Shown here: positions 6,712 to 8,337 of the stretch, one piece after another
Layout: the number at the start of each line of letters is the position of its first letter
How positions within the stretch are numbered: the first letter of the stretch is position 1
Assembly: GCA_002440975.1 (NCBI GenBank)
Contig: DJWN01000096.1
Span: forward strand, 6,727 to 15,063
Reading direction: 5' to 3'
DNA from: Bacteroidales bacterium UBA6229
Lineage (GTDB): Bacteria; Bacteroidota; Bacteroidia; Bacteroidales; F082
DNA: 8,337 nt
Program-made: the position numbers and the translations under genes
Notes under the pieces: model-generated
The model's input: only the letters and a program-made list of their open reading frames with translations
What the model was told of the DNA's origin: nothing
Database searches by the model: none

Positions 6712-7533
6712 TTGATTTTAAAAAAAATATTTACACAACAGGATGCAATGGATTGCGGCCCTGTTTGCTTGCAAAACATTGCCTATTACTATGGTAAAGT
6801 CATTTCTCTTAGAAAACTACGGGACTTATCTTTTTTAAACCGCGAGGGCGTTTCCCTGCTGGGCATAAGCGATGCTGCCGAAAAAATTGGCTTCCGCAGC
6901 ATGGGTGTAAAGATCAGCTACGACAAACTGGCCAACGAAGTACCGCTGCCCTGCATTGCCCATTGGAAGCAGCGGCATTTTGTGGTGGTGTATGGGATAA
7001 GTGGAAAGAATAAAGACAAAGTAAAGGTGGCCGACCCTGCCCACGGCTTACTCACTTACAGCCGCGCCGAGTTTGAAAAAGGCTGGGCAAGCACCACCGA
7101 ACAAGGTGAGCCTATGGGCGTGTGCCTGTTGCTCGAACCTACACCCGACTTTTATGCTGCCCCGGAGGAGATTGCCCCCAAAAACAGCTTCCGTTATTTG
7201 TTTGCGTATCTCAGGCCACATCGTAAACTGCTGGTGCAGTTGATACTAGGCATGTTGCTGGGCAGCCTGCTGCAACTCATTTTCCCTTTCCTCACACAAT
7301 CAGTGGTGGATGTGGGTATCAACACCCGCGACCTGAATTTTATTACCCTTGTGCTTATCGCTCAATTGGTACTCTTTTTCAGCCAAACAGCCATTGAGTT
7401 TATCCGCAGCTGGATATTGCTGCACATCAGCACACGCATCAACATCTCACTCATCAGCGATTTCCTGATCAAGCTGATGAAGCTGCCACTTGGTTTTTTC
7501 GACAGCAAGATAGCAATGCCCATTCCTGAATAG
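6712..7533 (+). pseudogene. Truncated peptidase-containing ABC exporter (C39 domain plus partial membrane domain)
   Basis: Full-length members (about 700-730 residues) cleave double-glycine leaders from peptides and export them. This frame encodes 273. The TTG start at 6712 is preceded by GAGG (6703-6706) with good spacing, and the product aligns with the usual N-terminus. The C39 peptidase domain (1-~140) looks complete: Gln9, Cys15 in QQDAMDCGPVC, His89 in QRHFVVVY and Asp108 in VADPAHG. The membrane domain begins at FRYLFAYLRPH (160-170) with hydrophobic spans near 173-195 and 208-240. Similarity stops at LPLGFFDSK (258-266), after which come IAMPIPE and a stop. The remaining helices and the whole ATPase are missing, and no frame nearby restores them. 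GC is about 34% before ~6835 and over 50% after, suggesting a chimera. Export function is lost; a residual protease is conceivable. Confidence 0.78.
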
Positions 7534-7612
7534 TGTGCCCAACTTATATTCATTAAAAATTAGAACAATTCCAAATAACCAACAAAGCACAGCTAATCAG
7601 TATATTATAACC

Positions 7613-7642
7613 CCCCGCTACCGCACGATTGCATCGTGTGGT
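7613..7642. repeat. Left REP-like inverted repeat of the RAYT unit
   Basis: Starts CCCCGCTACCGCACGATTGC and is the exact reverse complement of 8247-8276 over 30 bp. Bases 7620-7642 form a 10-bp hairpin (ACCGCACGAT / ATCGTGTGGT, one G-T pair) with loop TGC. On the bottom strand GTAG lies at the foot of the hairpin, like the tetranucleotide of enterobacterial REPs but on the 3' side. Confidence 0.9.
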
Positions 7643-7661
7643 AACGAAGTGAATAATTTGC

Positions 7662-7669
7662 TATATTTG
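7662..7669 (+). promoter_or_regulatory. Candidate -7 element (TATATTTG) for the RAYT gene
   Basis: An exact TAnnTTTG match ending four bases before the ATG at 7674. The expected transcription start, about five to seven bases further, falls on the start codon itself, so the mRNA would be leaderless. There is no Shine-Dalgarno upstream, which is consistent. The -33 region would lie in the end of the left hairpin and has no clear TTTG. Confidence 0.4.
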
Positions 7670-7673
7670 TTCC

Positions 7674-8228
7674 ATGAGCCGAAACTACAAGTTTCATAAC
7701 CCAGAAGGGGTTTTCTTCGTAAGCTTTGCAGTGGTTGAGTGGATTGACGTTTTTACACGAAACGACTATAAGAATATACTAATCGAGAGCTTAAAGTTTT
7801 GCCAGCGGGAAAAGGGCATGGAAATTTATGCCTGGTGCATAATGACCAACCATCTGCATTTAGTTTTCAGAAGTGTAAACGGGCAGAAGCCCGAATTGCT
7901 ACTTGGCGATTTCAAAAGATTCACCAGCAAGGAGATTGTTAAAGCGATAAAGGAAAATCCTGGGGAAAGCAGAAAAGAGTGGCTGTTAGAGCAATTCAAG
8001 AAAGCAGGGGCAAGCTCTTCAAATGTTAAGGAGTTTCAGTTCTGGCAACATAATAACAAGCCCATTGAACTCTGGAGTAACAAGGTGTTATTTGAAAAGA
8101 TTAACTATATTCACAATAATCCGGTTGATGAAGGTTTGGTTTACTATCCTCAGGATTATGTTTATAGCAGTGCCAAGGATTACGCTGGAGATGAGGGGTT
8201 AATAAAAGGTATTATTGTGGTTAGGTAG
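7674..8228 (+). CDS. REP-associated tyrosine transposase (RAYT, Y1/HUH family)
   Basis: A 184-residue single-strand DNA endonuclease/transposase related to IS200/IS605 TnpA. The start MSRNYKFHNPEGVFFVSFAV is the standard N-terminus of the Bacteroidota RAYT group. The HUH motif is NHLHLVF (59-65) with His60 and His62, preceded by EIYAWCIMTNH. The likely nucleophile is Tyr145 in EKINYIHNNPVDEGLV (141-156), the conserved RAYT motif, followed by YVYSSAKDYAG (162-172). Length fits an intact enzyme and no frameshift is seen. Family members nick REP hairpins and are usually single-copy, domesticated-looking genes associated with REP dispersal rather than classical transposons. The matching hairpins on both sides are its probable substrates. 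Whether it is active cannot be told. Confidence 0.93.
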   Translation: MSRNYKFHNPEGVFFVSFAVVEWIDVFTRNDYKNILIESLKFCQREKGMEIYAWCIMTNHLHLVFRSVNGQKPELLLGDFKRFTSKEIVKAIKENPGESRKEWLLEQFKKAGASSSNVKEFQFWQHNNKPIELWSNKVLFEKINYIHNNPVDEGLVYYPQDYVYSSAKDYAGDEGLIKGIIVVR

Positions 8229-8246
8229 AGATTTTGCTTCACTAAA

Positions 8247-8276
8247 ACCACACGATGCAATCGTGCGGTAGCGGGG
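8247..8276. repeat. Right REP-like inverted repeat of the RAYT unit
   Basis: Exact inverted copy of 7613-7642. Bases 8247-8269 form the hairpin (ACCACACGAT, loop GCA, ATCGTGCGGT, one A-C mismatch on this strand), followed by AGCGGGG. It begins 18 bp after the RAYT stop and might also stall transcription, though no U-run follows it directly. Confidence 0.9.
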
Positions 8277-8298
8277 ATGCAATCGTGCGGTAGCGGGG
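8255..8298. repeat. Tandem duplication of a 22-bp part of the right repeat
   Basis: The unit ATGCAATCGTGCGGTAGCGG plus GG occurs at 8255-8276 and again without a gap at 8277-8298. The second unit lacks the left hairpin arm (ACCACACG), so it cannot form the same full hairpin. This looks like slippage or the start of a REP cluster. Confidence 0.9.
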
Positions 8299-8337
8299 CA
8301 TCAGGTAGCTTTTTTCGAGAGTATAAAATATTTTGTG

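Larger units (their letters stand above)
7613..8298 (+). mobile_element. RAYT unit: Y1 transposase gene with flanking REP-like inverted hairpins
   Basis: The transposase gene is enclosed by a perfect 30-bp inverted repeat (7613-7642 and 8247-8276), plus an extra 22-bp tandem unit up to 8298. Each copy folds into a hairpin with GGTAGCGGGG on its flank. This is the layout of REP-associated tyrosine transposases, which are thought to recognise such hairpins as single strands. No target-site duplication is visible, as expected for HUH/Y1 enzymes. It lies about 100 bp after the break in the exporter gene, so it cannot by itself be shown to have caused the truncation. Confidence 0.75.

Noticed and set aside
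7613..8298. CRISPR array or classical IS with target duplication
   Set aside because: There are only two inverted copies plus one tandem partial unit, no spacer pattern, and no matching direct repeat flanks the unit.
7494..8318. TTTTTTCGA occurs at the exporter break (7494-7502) and just after the RAYT unit (8310-8318)
   Set aside because: Nine bases with a T-run is weak, and the sequence after 8318 does not continue the exporter protein, so it is not evidence for an insertion splitting that gene.

Overview
The window looks like chromosomal DNA from a member of the Bacteroidota, probably class Bacteroidia. The reasons are the gene families, the AT-rich and mostly Shine-Dalgarno-poor start regions, and exact copies of the Bacteroidota -7 promoter element TAnnTTTG before several genes. 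No RNA gene, CRISPR array or replication origin was seen.

The left half (1-4491) is ordinary housekeeping DNA of moderate GC. It opens with the 3' end of a carbon-nitrogen hydrolase gene (+). Converging on this is a minus-strand operon, in transcription order: a secreted N-acetylglucosaminidase-type cell-wall hydrolase, folK (folate synthesis), and a deoxynucleoside kinase (nucleotide salvage). A 369-bp promoter region separates this operon from divergent sppA, an inner-membrane signal peptide peptidase, which ends at a strong intrinsic terminator.

The right half (4492-8337) is accessory in character. First comes about 830 bp with no convincing intact gene. It holds a 10-C tract, several small palindromes and direct repeats, and the remains of a small secreted-protein gene apparently split by a frameshift. 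Next is a low-GC gene for an exported S41-family serine protease. Twelve bases later starts a C39-peptidase-containing ABC exporter gene of the double-glycine-leader type. This exporter keeps its full peptidase domain but breaks off inside the membrane domain and has no ATPase, so it is most likely a pseudogene. Its base composition also jumps from about 34% to about 55% GC near 6835, which suggests a recombinant origin.

The window ends with a REP-associated tyrosine transposase (RAYT, HUH/Y1 family). It is bracketed by perfect 30-bp inverted copies of a REP-like hairpin, the right copy carrying an extra partial tandem unit. This RAYT and its hairpins are the clearest mobile unit here. No wholly new multi-gene system is evident. 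The most interesting points are the RAYT hairpin architecture, the chimeric and truncated exporter beside an exported protease, and the candidate promoters placed only a few bases before start codons.
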